Assembly: GCA_045629205.1 (NCBI GenBank) | Contig: JAZQQT010000058.1 | Coordinates: 1 to 13,649, forward strand | Source of the DNA: JAZQLP01 sp045629205 | GTDB taxonomy: Bacteria; Bacillota; Clostridia; Oscillospirales; UBA644 | DNA: 13,649 nt | Direction: 5' to 3' | Program-made: the position numbers and the translations under genes | Shown: piece after piece, positions 1-6,989 of the stretch | Numbering within the stretch: the first letter of the stretch is position 1 | Layout: the number at the start of each line of letters is the position of its first letter | Notes under the pieces: model-generated | Databases searched by the model: none | The model's input: only the letters and a program-made list of their open reading frames with translations | What the model was told of the DNA's origin: nothing

Positions 1-38
1 CAAACAAAGGCGACGAAATAGAAATCACCGTCAAATAA
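1..38 (+). CDS. C-terminal tail of an unidentified upstream gene (partial)
   Basis: In the frame starting at base 3 the sequence reads NKGDEIEITVK followed by TAA at 36-38. The alternating acidic and beta-branched residues look like a real protein end. The other two plus frames look less natural: one stops at once and the other runs through as a basic peptide. Only 11 residues are visible, so the product cannot be named. The stop lies 19 bases before comEC, so co-transcription with comEC is likely. Confidence 0.5.
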   Translation, partial: NKGDEIEITVK

Positions 39-57
39 GACATAAACAAGAAACATT

Positions 58-2448
58 ATGAAGCGACCGATACTATATACCGGAATTTCACTGTTCGTCA
101 CGACAGTTATATGCGAAATCCTCAGACGGTTTGCGAGATTAACCGCAGGCTTTGCGATTATCGCCGGATTATGCCTCGCGATTACGGGACTCGCGGTAAT
201 TGCCGTTTCCGTCACGGTAAAAAGACCGTGGAAATTCCGCACTGCGGTATCGGTCGTTTTGATTTCCGCCGCAGTGGCATTTGCGAACTGGGCCGTAAAC
301 TACGGCCGGCTTAATGACGCGCGGCAAAATCACACGGGGAAAACCGAAAAAATCACCGCGACCGTTACTGACTACATAAAGTCGTCAGGAAGCGCCTCAC
401 TCTATTATATCAAGCCGAAAGAAGGAGATCTTTCGGGATACAAGCTGCTGTATCAGAACAGACACACTCCGGAAACTGAGGTCGGCGACACAATTACCGG
501 AACGTTTGACCTCGAAGAATTGTATTATCCCGAGCGTTACGAATCGGACAAAGTAATTCTATACGCATCACTTGACACAGCAGAAGAATATCTCAACGAA
601 AAGCCGACGGGGTTTTCGTTTGCCGCATTTACGGCAAAGATACGAAACGGTATTGAAAAAACGCTCAACCTCGCCTTCGGAGAGCAGGCTGACGTAGCAG
701 AGAGCCTGATCCTCGGAGGTTCGAGGTATCTTGACGAAGACGAATACACATCGCTGAAAAATTCGGGACTGCTTCACATCACATGCGTTTCGGGACTGCA
801 CGTAGGCATCTTTGTGGCGTTTATCACGGCGATATTCGCATTGTTCAAAAACAAATGGGTCACGTTTGCGGGGGTTGCCGTTTCGGTTTCATGTCTTTTG
901 ACCGTCTGCGGATTTTCTCCGTCATCGGTAAGAGCAGCCGTTCTGGCGCTGATTATAATAGGATATAAAGAAACGGGACGAAAAGCCGACGGGCTTAATA
1001 TGCTTGCCATACCGCTGACCGCACTTCTTCTTATAAATCCGTTTTATGCAACCGACGTGTCTTTTCTTCTGTCGTTTGCATCGGCATTTTCGATAAAACT
1101 GTTTTACGAGCCGGTCAAGAAAAACGTCACAACCAGATTGCTTCTCGAAACAGGAAAAGTTGCGGGCAAAATACTCTCTTTTATTATCGACACATTTTCG
1201 ATATCGCTTGTCTGCAGTGTTGCCACTTTACCGGTTTCCATCATATTCTTCGGAAGCGCGTCAACATCGGCGGTTCTTTCGGGAATGCTGTGCCTATGGG
1301 CAGTAACGCCCGTTTACGTCGGCACGCTTCTGGTTCTGATGCTTTACAATATCCCGTTTCTGAGTTTTATCGTCAATCCCATTATATTTGCCGTCAAACT
1401 GGGGATAAAATTCATCATCGGTGTTGCAGAATTTATCGCAGGGCTCGGTTTTTCATACATAGGCAGTGAAAGCGCAGGAGAATCAGCATCGGAATTTGCC
1501 ATCTGGACCGCCGCATTCTCGGTGCTGGTATTTATTCTGTTCGCATTCTTCCCCGTTAAGCAAAGCAAACGAAAAAAATCAAAAGGCAAAAATAAAATCG
1601 GACTTGTTTTTGAAATATTCCTGGCATTTGCCGTTCTTCTCGGAGCATATTTCATACAGGAAATAAAAAATCAGCAGATCGAAGAGATAACAGCGCTTAT
1701 GCAGGTATGTTACGTAGATGCGGGACAGGGTTCGGCATCGGTGGTGTTCTCGGGCGATATGACAGCCGTTATCGACTGCGGAGGAACGGACAATCCCGGA
1801 GGAAAGACGGCAAACTGTCTGCTGAAATACGGACGTGAAAAAGCGGATTACGTGATTCTTTCCCACCTGCACTCGGACCATGTTAACGGAATCACGGAAT
1901 TTCTGAAAAAAATCGAAGTCGATACCATATACATTCCCTATACAGAAGGCGATGAAGAGTATTACGAACAGGTCCTTTATGCTGCCGAAATATACGGAGC
2001 AAAGATATCGGTCATCAAAGAAGACACAGAGTTTGAGCTCGGAAACGGAAAAATAACAGTTTACACAAAGCATCTGTTCCCGGGCGGAGACCAAAATGAC
2101 AACAGTCTCGTAACGGTCGCCACATGCGGGGATATGGATTATATGTTTACGGGCGATATGACGGCGGCCGCCGAAAGCAGATTCGCAGCGGCATATCCGA
2201 ACGTTACGGCAGATGTTCTCGCCGTTCCCCATCACGGCTCGGCATACTCGTCGTCCGAAAATTTTCTGGCATCGGTAAAACCCGGGCTTTCGGTCATATC
2301 GGTCTCGGCGACCAACAGCTACGGGCATCCTCATCCGGATACAATCAGCAGACTGACGGCTTACGGAAAAGTATTAACGACAAAAGACAACGGAAACATC
2401 ACCGTCACGACAGACGGACAGGGTTACGTTTACGTAACGGAAAGATAA
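58..2448 (+). CDS. comEC: ComEC/Rec2-family DNA internalisation channel with C-terminal metallo-beta-lactamase domain
   Basis: ComEC forms the inner-membrane channel that carries single-stranded DNA into the cell during natural transformation. The 796-residue length is normal for the family. Two or three membrane helices occupy about residues 8-80, followed by a soluble N-terminal (DUF4131-like) part. The competence domain, with several helices, covers about residues 205-500 and includes the hallmark SGLHVG at about 245. The C-terminal domain from about 548 is a metallo-beta-lactamase fold: YVDAGQG, then HLHSDH (H603, H605, D607, H608), FTGD (D700), and VPHHGS (H725, H726). The metal ligands appear intact, so this domain may act as the nuclease proposed for full-length ComEC. 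The start ATG has only a weak ribosome site (AAGAAAC), but no better in-frame start is visible. The next gene begins 5 bases after the stop. No comEA or comFA lies in the window, so competence is not shown. Confidence 0.95.
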   Translation: MKRPILYTGISLFVTTVICEILRRFARLTAGFAIIAGLCLAITGLAVIAVSVTVKRPWKFRTAVSVVLISAAVAFANWAVNYGRLNDARQNHTGKTEKITATVTDYIKSSGSASLYYIKPKEGDLSGYKLLYQNRHTPETEVGDTITGTFDLEELYYPERYESDKVILYASLDTAEEYLNEKPTGFSFAAFTAKIRNGIEKTLNLAFGEQADVAESLILGGSRYLDEDEYTSLKNSGLLHITCVSGLHVGIFVAFITAIFALFKNKWVTFAGVAVSVSCLLTVCGFSPSSVRAAVLALIIIGYKETGRKADGLNMLAIPLTALLLINPFYATDVSFLLSFASAFSIKLFYEPVKKNVTTRLLLETGKVAGKILSFIIDTFSISLVCSVATLPVSIIFFGSASTSAVLSGMLCLWAVTPVYVGTLLVLMLYNIPFLSFIVNPIIFAVKLGIKFIIGVAEFIAGLGFSYIGSESAGESASEFAIWTAAFSVLVFILFAFFPVKQSKRKKSKGKNKIGLVFEIFLAFAVLLGAYFIQEIKNQQIEEITALMQVCYVDAGQGSASVVFSGDMTAVIDCGGTDNPGGKTANCLLKYGREKADYVILSHLHSDHVNGITEFLKKIEVDTIYIPYTEGDEEYYEQVLYAAEIYGAKISVIKEDTEFELGNGKITVYTKHLFPGGDQNDNSLVTVATCGDMDYMFTGDMTAAAESRFAAAYPNVTADVLAVPHHGSAYSSSENFLASVKPGLSVISVSATNSYGHPHPDTISRLTAYGKVLTTKDNGNITVTTDGQGYVYVTER

Positions 2449-2453
2449 ATGAT

Positions 2454-3104
2454 ATGGAATACGATAATATATTTTTTGATCTGGACGGAACAATTACCGA
2501 CCCGAAATCGGGCATTACAAAATCGGTAATATACGCTCTTGACAAAATGGGGATAACGGACTACGACCGCGATAATCTCACATATTTTATCGGTCCTCCC
2601 CTGCTCGATTCGTTCATGAACGCAATCGGGCTTACAGAGGAAAAATCATACGAGGCGATAAAAATATACCGCGAATATTACTCTGTTGACGGACTGCTTG
2701 ACGTTATGATATACGAAGGCATCCCGGAACTTCTGCGCGATCTTAAACTTGCGGGGAAACGTGTTGTTCTGGCAACATGCAAACCGACACCGTTTGCGCA
2801 GAGAATACTCGACAAGTTCGGAATGGCGGAATATTTTGACTTTGTATCTGGTTCACTGCTCAACAACACGAGGACAAGCAAGGACGAGGTTATAGATTTT
2901 GCGATCGAAAGTCTCGGCGGAGTTATCCCGGAAAGAACCGTAATGGTCGGAGACCGCAAATTCGACGTATTCGGCGGCAGAAGAGTTGGGTTTATAACAG
3001 TCGGCGCAGGCTACGGATATGCTCCCGAAGGCGAAATGGAGGCGGTTAAACCCGACTACTACGCAAAAGACGTTGAAGAATTGAGAAAGATACTGCTATC
3101 TTAG
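2454..3104 (+). CDS. HAD-superfamily hydrolase, phosphoglycolate phosphatase/PpaX-like
   Basis: This 216-residue protein has all four HAD motifs: FFDLDGT (nucleophile D9, acid/base D11), T108 in LATCKP, K143 in RTSKDEV, and VGDRKFD (D167, D171). The cap between about residues 15 and 85 includes GPPLLDSF, typical of the Gph/PpaX branch that dephosphorylates phosphoglycolate, pyrophosphate or nucleotides; the real substrate cannot be read from sequence. The frame stays open far upstream inside comEC, but that part is only a shadow. The start at 2454 is chosen because GGAAAG lies about 10 bases upstream and the protein then begins MEYDNIFFDLDGT, as relatives do. An out-of-frame ATG at 2449 is ignored. 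The 5-base gap from comEC implies co-transcription. An intrinsic terminator follows at 3231-3261. Confidence 0.9.
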   Translation: MEYDNIFFDLDGTITDPKSGITKSVIYALDKMGITDYDRDNLTYFIGPPLLDSFMNAIGLTEEKSYEAIKIYREYYSVDGLLDVMIYEGIPELLRDLKLAGKRVVLATCKPTPFAQRILDKFGMAEYFDFVSGSLLNNTRTSKDEVIDFAIESLGGVIPERTVMVGDRKFDVFGGRRVGFITVGAGYGYAPEGEMEAVKPDYYAKDVEELRKILLS

Positions 3105-3117
3105 TGTGGAAATAATT

Positions 3118-3168
3118 ATGGCAGGAAATAATAATCTCAATTTCCAAGACGCCGAGCACAAAAGATGA
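3118..3168 (+). CDS. Possible 16-codon ORF in the 3' region of the comEC-HAD unit (weak)
   Basis: ATG at 3118 opens a 16-residue frame (MAGNNNLNFQDAEHKR) that ends in TGA. A short GGAAA lies 7 bases upstream, which is a modest ribosome site. The N-terminal wording faintly recalls clostridial Hfq starts (an asparagine run, then L-x-Q-D), but this is from memory and the frame closes at once; no following frame resumes a recognisable Hfq sequence. It may be chance, or a worn remnant. Confidence 0.15.
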   Translation: MAGNNNLNFQDAEHKR

Positions 3169-3230
3169 CGAGTTCCCTGCATGCTTCTCAGACAGGCAGC
3201 ATATACTGCAATAAAAACCAATAAACGACA

Positions 3231-3261
3231 AAAGCTCGTGAATATTATCACGAGCTTTTTT
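3231..3261 (+). terminator. Intrinsic terminator of the comEC-HAD transcript, possibly bidirectional
   Basis: A perfect 11-bp stem (AAAGCTCGTGA at 3231-3241 and TCACGAGCTTT at 3248-3258) encloses the 6-base loop ATATTA and runs into six T bases at 3256-3261. On the minus strand the same stem is followed by a looser T-rich run, so it may also end the convergent operon whose last gene stops at 3293. Confidence 0.9.
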
Positions 3262-3292
3262 ATATACACAGAAGAATGCAAAATCAGAATAA

Positions 3293-4048
3293 TTACAGTT
3301 CCATATCAAGTTCTATCGGATAGTGGTCGGAAAGATAGATACCGTCGGCAACAAAATCCCAGACCTTAAAATAATGAGGATTTGCCGCCGTTTTCGGAGA
3401 AGTAAGGATATAATCTATCTGATACGGACCCGGACGTGTCCCGTAATGGTGACTTGTGACTTTTATTCCAGGAGTGAGATCCACAAGTCCCGCAGCCATA
3501 ATATGTTTGTATGTATCGGTTTCACGGGTCGCATTGAAATCACCGAGAAGAAATCCGGGGATATCATAAGCCTCGGAATCAGCCTTTATACGGGCAAGCA
3601 CCTGATCTATCTGCATAACACGGACTGTATCACCGATATGTTCGAGATGAACATTGTAAACGCGAAAAACCTCGCCTGTTTTGAGACGAACCGTGGCGGT
3701 CTGCAAAATACGGGGCATATCCTCCTGCCCGTCGTAGCGTGAGCCCGGGACTGCAGGCGTTTTACTGAGCCATTCCACGCCGGTTTCGTAAAGTTCGGCA
3801 GTCGCGCGGCGAACAGATATTGCAAGGCCTTCGTCACGCATATCTTTTTCGCGGCCACGATAAACCGTTTGGTATTCCGGAAGATGGCGGCAGAGAAACT
3901 CAGCATGATCCTCGGTTACTTCCTGAAAGCAGATAACGTCGGGAAGCTCACGGTCAATTTCGAGAAGAATATTCCCCGCGCGGTGAGTAAAGCTGTTTAT
4001 TCCATCGCCGTCAAAAGAACAGCGTATATTAAAAGTTACGATTTTCAA
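3293..4048 (-). CDS. Endonuclease/exonuclease/phosphatase (EEP) family hydrolase
   Basis: This 251-residue protein has the full EEP metal-dependent phosphoesterase signature: N7 in TFNIRC, E43 in CFQEV, N132 and H134 in YNVHLEH, D170 and N172 in GDFNA, D212 in IDYI, and D241-H242 in the terminal SDHYP. The superfamily cleaves phosphodiester or phosphomonoester bonds in DNA, RNA, inositol phosphates, sphingolipids or small molecules. The short form without a signal peptide resembles bacterial cytosolic members of unknown substrate often annotated only as EEP family protein. The start is TTG at 4048 (minus strand), preceded by AGGGGA 8 bases away, and the protein begins at once with the family's first strand, so this uncommon start is believable. 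It follows the Gfo/Idh/MocA gene by 16 bases, implying one transcript. Confidence 0.9.
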   Translation of the reverse strand: MKIVTFNIRCSFDGDGINSFTHRAGNILLEIDRELPDVICFQEVTEDHAEFLCRHLPEYQTVYRGREKDMRDEGLAISVRRATAELYETGVEWLSKTPAVPGSRYDGQEDMPRILQTATVRLKTGEVFRVYNVHLEHIGDTVRVMQIDQVLARIKADSEAYDIPGFLLGDFNATRETDTYKHIMAAGLVDLTPGIKVTSHHYGTRPGPYQIDYILTSPKTAANPHYFKVWDFVADGIYLSDHYPIELDMEL

Positions 4049-4064
4049 AGTTAATTCCCCTGTT

Positions 4065-5312
4065 TTATTTTACGTATATTCCCGGCTCGTCGGGATCCCA
4101 GTAGTTTTCCCAGTCTTCGGCAATATTGAGAGCGACCGGAACGGTATTGCCCGTACCGTCGGCTTTTTTGAATGGAGTGAGATCATCGTTTTCGACAAGT
4201 TTGCGCTCTTCTTCTTTCCGGAAATCCGGGATACGGTAGTTTTCGCCGTGATTGAGACAGCTGCGCCATCCGAGAACGGCGGCGGCGGACATTTCAGCCG
4301 CCCTATATACATTAAAGAAGGGCTCTATACCGTCGCGAAGATACGCGATAATTTTTTGGACGACAACATAGTCACTTCCGCTGTGCCCTGTTTCGAGTCC
4401 CTTTGCCGTTGCGGGATCAAGTTTTGCAGGATCGGGAAGATACGAGCTTTCGTCGGGATATTCGGGATCAACCTTCCACTCCGATTTAAGAGAAAGGTAA
4501 ACCTCTTCCGTATCGCGGCCACCGTATAGAGCGGCGCCTCTGTCACCCGTTACACGGTAAAATTTATGCGCTCCGACGCCGTTGCACCCAGAGAAACGCC
4601 CAAAAGTTCCGTTGTCGAATTCGCATGTCATCATTGCCATACCGTCGTTTATGGGACGGAACTTATTGTCGTCGGCCTGAATCTGAGAATACGCAGTATG
4701 TCCGGAAACATATCTCGGAGACGAATTCGTAATATACATAATCGGACCGAGCGAATGCGTAATATAATAGCCGCGCGGTTCCCAGTTACGCCAGTGATAC
4801 CTGCCTCTGGTTCTTTGTTTAAGATCGTATCCCCGGTCGTGATGATTATATTCGCCCTCAAAATACATCGCGGTCCCGAGTATGCCCTCTTCGGTAAGAC
4901 GTTTCAGTTCAAGATTACCGGGCATAAACGGATAGTTTTCGGCAAACATATATTTACTGCCGGTGCGCTCGTAAACACGGCAGAGTTCAACGGCTTCTTT
5001 GAGCGTTGAAGCAGGGATCGTCTCGCTGATCGCAGCCATCCCGGACTCCATAACCTTTACGGCATAAGGAGTGTGTTCGTTAAAGAAGTTTGCCAGAAAA
5101 ACGGCGTTCATGCCGTGCGCTTTACCGTATTCCATAAACTCATCGAAATCGGCAAAAACAGGACACTCATTTTTTTCTTTTATTTCTCTGACACATTCCT
5201 CGCGTCTTTCACAAATCGCAACGATTTCAATCGAATCTTCTTCTTTCATGAGACTGTAAAAAGACTCACCGCGTGAAAAGCCGAAAATACCGATTTTTAT
5301 TTCTTTACTCAT
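4065..5312 (-). CDS. Gfo/Idh/MocA-family NAD(P)-dependent enzyme, with GH109-like features
   Basis: The 415-residue protein starts with a Rossmann fold: strand KIGIFGFSRG at residues 6-15, acidic E35 at the end of strand 2 (IVAICER), and FFNEHTPYAVKVMESG at 76-91, the usual N-x-H-x-x-x-A helix. The family oxidises or reduces sugars, inositols and related compounds. The normally conserved E-K-P is replaced by E97-T-I-P100. E-x-P-A, AENYPF at 124-129, a G-E-Y-x-H-D-R stretch at 153-160 and H-x-L-G-P at 186-190 recall GH109 NAD-dependent alpha-N-acetylgalactosaminidases, so a glycosidase is a real alternative to a dehydrogenase; this resemblance is from memory. No signal peptide is seen. An excellent ribosome site (AAAGGAGAAGG) precedes ATG 5312. 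It lies 33 bases after the HTH gene and 16 before the EEP gene, likely one operon. Confidence 0.88.
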   Translation of the reverse strand: MSKEIKIGIFGFSRGESFYSLMKEEDSIEIVAICERREECVREIKEKNECPVFADFDEFMEYGKAHGMNAVFLANFFNEHTPYAVKVMESGMAAISETIPASTLKEAVELCRVYERTGSKYMFAENYPFMPGNLELKRLTEEGILGTAMYFEGEYNHHDRGYDLKQRTRGRYHWRNWEPRGYYITHSLGPIMYITNSSPRYVSGHTAYSQIQADDNKFRPINDGMAMMTCEFDNGTFGRFSGCNGVGAHKFYRVTGDRGAALYGGRDTEEVYLSLKSEWKVDPEYPDESSYLPDPAKLDPATAKGLETGHSGSDYVVVQKIIAYLRDGIEPFFNVYRAAEMSAAAVLGWRSCLNHGENYRIPDFRKEEERKLVENDDLTPFKKADGTGNTVPVALNIAEDWENYWDPDEPGIYVK

Positions 5313-5345
5313 TTTATACCTTCTCCTTTATAAATAAACATTGAG

Positions 5346-5831
5346 TTAATTACGGTGGCGCAGATCATCGACGATGCCCTCGAGCCAAGAAACGTGTTCC
5401 TGCTGTCTGGTGATTGCCTGATGTTTGCGCTCGTTTTCCGTTTTGAGAAATTCTACTTCATCGGAAAGCTGACGGAGGGTATTTTTAAGTTCGTCTATAA
5501 CGTGGTTTTTGTTTTCCACAACGAGCTTGTAGCCTTCGATTGTATCGTAATAATCCTGAACCTGCTGCGCATCTGCGTTTTCGGGCTTGGGAGTATCTTC
5601 ACGGATGCCGATGAGAACAGCGACTATCGGCTGAATGGAGCTGTAACGGAATTCGGTATATTTACCTGCCATGATACGGTCTATCGTGCCGACGGGAACC
5701 CCCGACTGCTCGGCAAGACGTTGATTTGAAAGTCCGAGAAATTGTTTTCTGTTCTTACACCAATTAATCAAATCCGAAGGATTAAGGCTGAGAACATTGG
5801 GTAAATAATCGGTTTCGCTTCGCTGCTGCAT
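5346..5831 (-). CDS. Helix-turn-helix protein with C-terminal coiled coil
   Basis: The 161-residue protein has an XRE/Cro-like helix-turn-helix at about residues 20-75: LSNQRLAEQSGVPVGTIDRIM at 34-54 carries the usual Q-x-x-L-A-x-x-S-G-V and T-I-x-R-I-x-x-G pattern. A proline-rich linker near 80-90 leads to a long charged coiled coil (about 90-155, heptads around ENKNHVIDELKNTLRQLSDEV). It is probably a dimeric DNA-binding regulator; its target is unknown. The frame can begin 7 codons earlier at GTG 5852, but that start has no ribosome site, whereas ATG 5831 has AAAGGAG 10 bases upstream, so 5831 is preferred. It heads the operon that includes the Gfo/Idh/MocA and EEP genes, and is divergent from superoxide reductase with 176 bases between starts. 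It could control either side. Confidence 0.85.
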   Translation of the reverse strand: MQQRSETDYLPNVLSLNPSDLINWCKNRKQFLGLSNQRLAEQSGVPVGTIDRIMAGKYTEFRYSSIQPIVAVLIGIREDTPKPENADAQQVQDYYDTIEGYKLVVENKNHVIDELKNTLRQLSDEVEFLKTENERKHQAITRQQEHVSWLEGIVDDLRHRN

Positions 5832-5893
5832 AAAAATCGGTCTCCTTTTCACTTATAAAAGAAGCAAACGCGCTTCGTTACTGTGTATTGCAC

Positions 5894-5920
5894 TTACGGG
5901 ATAAGCTGATAGAATATAAT
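5894..5920 (+). promoter_or_regulatory. Probable promoter of the superoxide reductase gene
   Basis: A perfect -10 box TATAAT lies at 5915-5920 with a weak -35 (TTACGG at 5894-5899, 15-base spacing). This would give an untranslated leader of about 80 bases before ATG 6008. A short inverted repeat (GAAGC at 5861-5865, GCTTC at 5872-5876) lies between this promoter and the divergent HTH gene and could be an operator, though 5-bp arms are weak evidence. I saw no convincing PerR or Fur box. Confidence 0.5.
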
Positions 5921-6007
5921 CAGGACATGGATCCCTGCCATATAACTATACCATACATCCACACCAAACGCAAGAAAAAAATAAAAAAACTTTACGGAGG
6001 TTTTCAA

Positions 6008-6409
6008 ATGACACTGCATTTTTACCATTGTGACATCTGCGGAAAAACCGCTGTCCTTATCGACGACACGGATATTCCCACCTACTGCTGCGGCAAACCG
6101 ATGACCGAAATGACCGAAAATCACACCGACGGAGTTGCGGATAAACACCTTCCCGTTTATACCGACAGTTACGGAACCGTTTCGGTCAGAATAGGCAGCG
6201 AACTGCATCCGATGAAAGACAATCATTACATCTCATGGATAGGTCTGCGCACAAATCAAGGATTCCGTTTAAAGGAGCTTCATCCCGGAAGCCGCCCGGA
6301 AGCCGTATTCTTCCTCGACCCCGGAGACAGAGTGGAAGCCGTATACGCATTCTGCAATCTCCACGGTCTGTGGTGCGCGGAAAAAGGAGGCCTTAATGCA
6401 GGACGATGA
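6008..6409 (+). CDS. Superoxide reductase (desulfoferrodoxin type, two iron centres)
   Basis: It reduces superoxide to hydrogen peroxide in the cytoplasm of anaerobes without releasing oxygen, using electrons from rubredoxin or a similar donor. The 133-residue protein has an N-terminal desulforedoxin domain with four cysteines (C8, C11, C27, C28) for the rubredoxin-like iron, and a catalytic domain with the square-pyramidal iron ligands H47 (DKHLP), H67 (LHPM), H73 (HYISW), C116 and H119 (CNLHG). K46 is kept, but the usual glutamate of the E-K-H motif is D45. Start choice: the frame extends to 5888 upstream, but that part is lysine-rich and has no ribosome site, whereas GGAGG precedes ATG 6008 by 8 bases and the protein then begins like relatives. 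TspO follows after 66 bases. The genes dfx and sor are both used for this family. Confidence 0.95.
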   Translation: MTLHFYHCDICGKTAVLIDDTDIPTYCCGKPMTEMTENHTDGVADKHLPVYTDSYGTVSVRIGSELHPMKDNHYISWIGLRTNQGFRLKELHPGSRPEAVFFLDPGDRVEAVYAFCNLHGLWCAEKGGLNAGR

Positions 6410-6419
6410 GCCGGTATAA
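6396..6419 (+). CDS. Seven-codon ORF overlapping the end of the superoxide reductase gene (candidate)
   Basis: AAAAAGGAGG (6381-6390) is a near-perfect ribosome site and lies 5 bases before ATG 6396, which opens M-Q-D-D-E-P-V then TAA at 6417-6419. It overlaps the last codons of superoxide reductase in another frame. The site is stronger than that of most genes here, yet the ORF is only seven codons. It may be the stub of a lost downstream gene, a leader peptide, or chance: the GGAGG also encodes part of the KGG near the protein end. Confidence 0.3.
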   Translation: MQDDEPV

Positions 6420-6428
6420 CATATACCG
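6412..6428. repeat. 17-bp inverted repeat between superoxide reductase and tspO
   Basis: CGGTATA at 6412-6418 and TATACCG at 6422-6428 form perfect 7-bp arms around ACA. No T-tract follows on the plus strand, so it is not a typical terminator. A compact palindrome in front of tspO could be an operator or a processing or stability hairpin in a shared transcript. The left arm overlaps the stop of the seven-codon ORF. An AT-rich run follows (about 6431-6461). Confidence 0.5.
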
Positions 6429-6475
6429 AAACGATATAAAATAAAATAAAAAATAATTAATCAATCGGAGAAAAT

Positions 6476-6970
6476 ATGAGAACCGAATACAGACACAGAA
6501 TACGTGTTTTACCATTGATAATCGCAATAATTATTCCCCTTCTTGTCGGCGGATTTTCGGCATTTCTGACTGCCGGAGACATGAAAGGCTACGAAACGAT
6601 GCCTCACCCGCCGCTTTCGCCTCCGGGATGGCTGTTCCCCATCGTATGGACGATTCTATACGCCGTAATGGGAATTGCGTCTTACCTTGTTTACGCGTCG
6701 GACGCCGAGCCGGACTATAAACGCAAAACGCTGTTGTTTTATGCCGCTCAGCTTATCATGAACATGTTCTGGTCTACCCTCTTCTTCACATACGGGCTGT
6801 ATCTCCTGTCTTTGGTATGGCTGCTCGTAATGTGGGTGCTGATTATTATCTGCGCTTTCAGATTTTACAAAATCAATCGCGCGGCGGGACTGATGATGAC
6901 GGCGCTTTTCGTCTGGACGACCTTTGCCGCATACCTTAATGCCGGCACATACATTCTGAGCCTCAAATAA
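6476..6970 (+). CDS. tspO: TspO/MBR family membrane protein (tryptophan-rich sensory protein)
   Basis: Members are five-helix membrane proteins that bind porphyrins, and in some cases cholesterol or haem, and are tied to oxygen, light or stress responses; the exact activity is debated. This 164-residue protein shows five hydrophobic segments at about residues 9-32, 52-75, 86-109, 112-131 and 136-161. The family motifs are plain: P-x-L-S-P-P-G-W-L-F followed by VWTILYAVMGIASYLV in the first loop and helix 2, N-M-F-W-S-x-L-F-F in helix 3, and A-A-Y-L-N-A in helix 5. ATG 6476 has GGAG 6 bases upstream. The gene lies 66 bases after superoxide reductase and 19 bases before the PTPS-like gene, so all three may share a transcript. 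Pairing with superoxide reductase suggests, but does not prove, a role in oxidative stress. Confidence 0.93.
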   Translation: MRTEYRHRIRVLPLIIAIIIPLLVGGFSAFLTAGDMKGYETMPHPPLSPPGWLFPIVWTILYAVMGIASYLVYASDAEPDYKRKTLLFYAAQLIMNMFWSTLFFTYGLYLLSLVWLLVMWVLIIICAFRFYKINRAAGLMMTALFVWTTFAAYLNAGTYILSLK

Positions 6971-6989
6971 AGAGGAAAAGGAGAAGAAC

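Noticed and set aside
1579..2334. Long minus-strand open frame (251 codons) opposite comEC
   Set aside because: It is cysteine- and arginine-rich with no motif or ribosome site, and lies fully opposite a clear comEC domain. It is a shadow of codon bias.
2124..2453. N-terminal extension of the HAD frame inside comEC
   Set aside because: It is the out-of-frame reading of comEC. The HAD motifs start right after ATG 2454, which has its own ribosome site.
5832..5852. GTG start at 5852 for the HTH gene
   Set aside because: It has no ribosome site, and the AAAGGAG within this stretch serves ATG 5831.
5888..6007. N-terminal extension of the superoxide reductase frame
   Set aside because: The upstream part is lysine-rich and unlike the family. 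It overlaps the promoter, and the GGAGG site fixes the start at 6008.
6431..6461. ATAAA-like repeats in front of tspO
   Set aside because: Plain AT-rich low complexity with irregular units. No promoter spacing or regular repeat could be defended.
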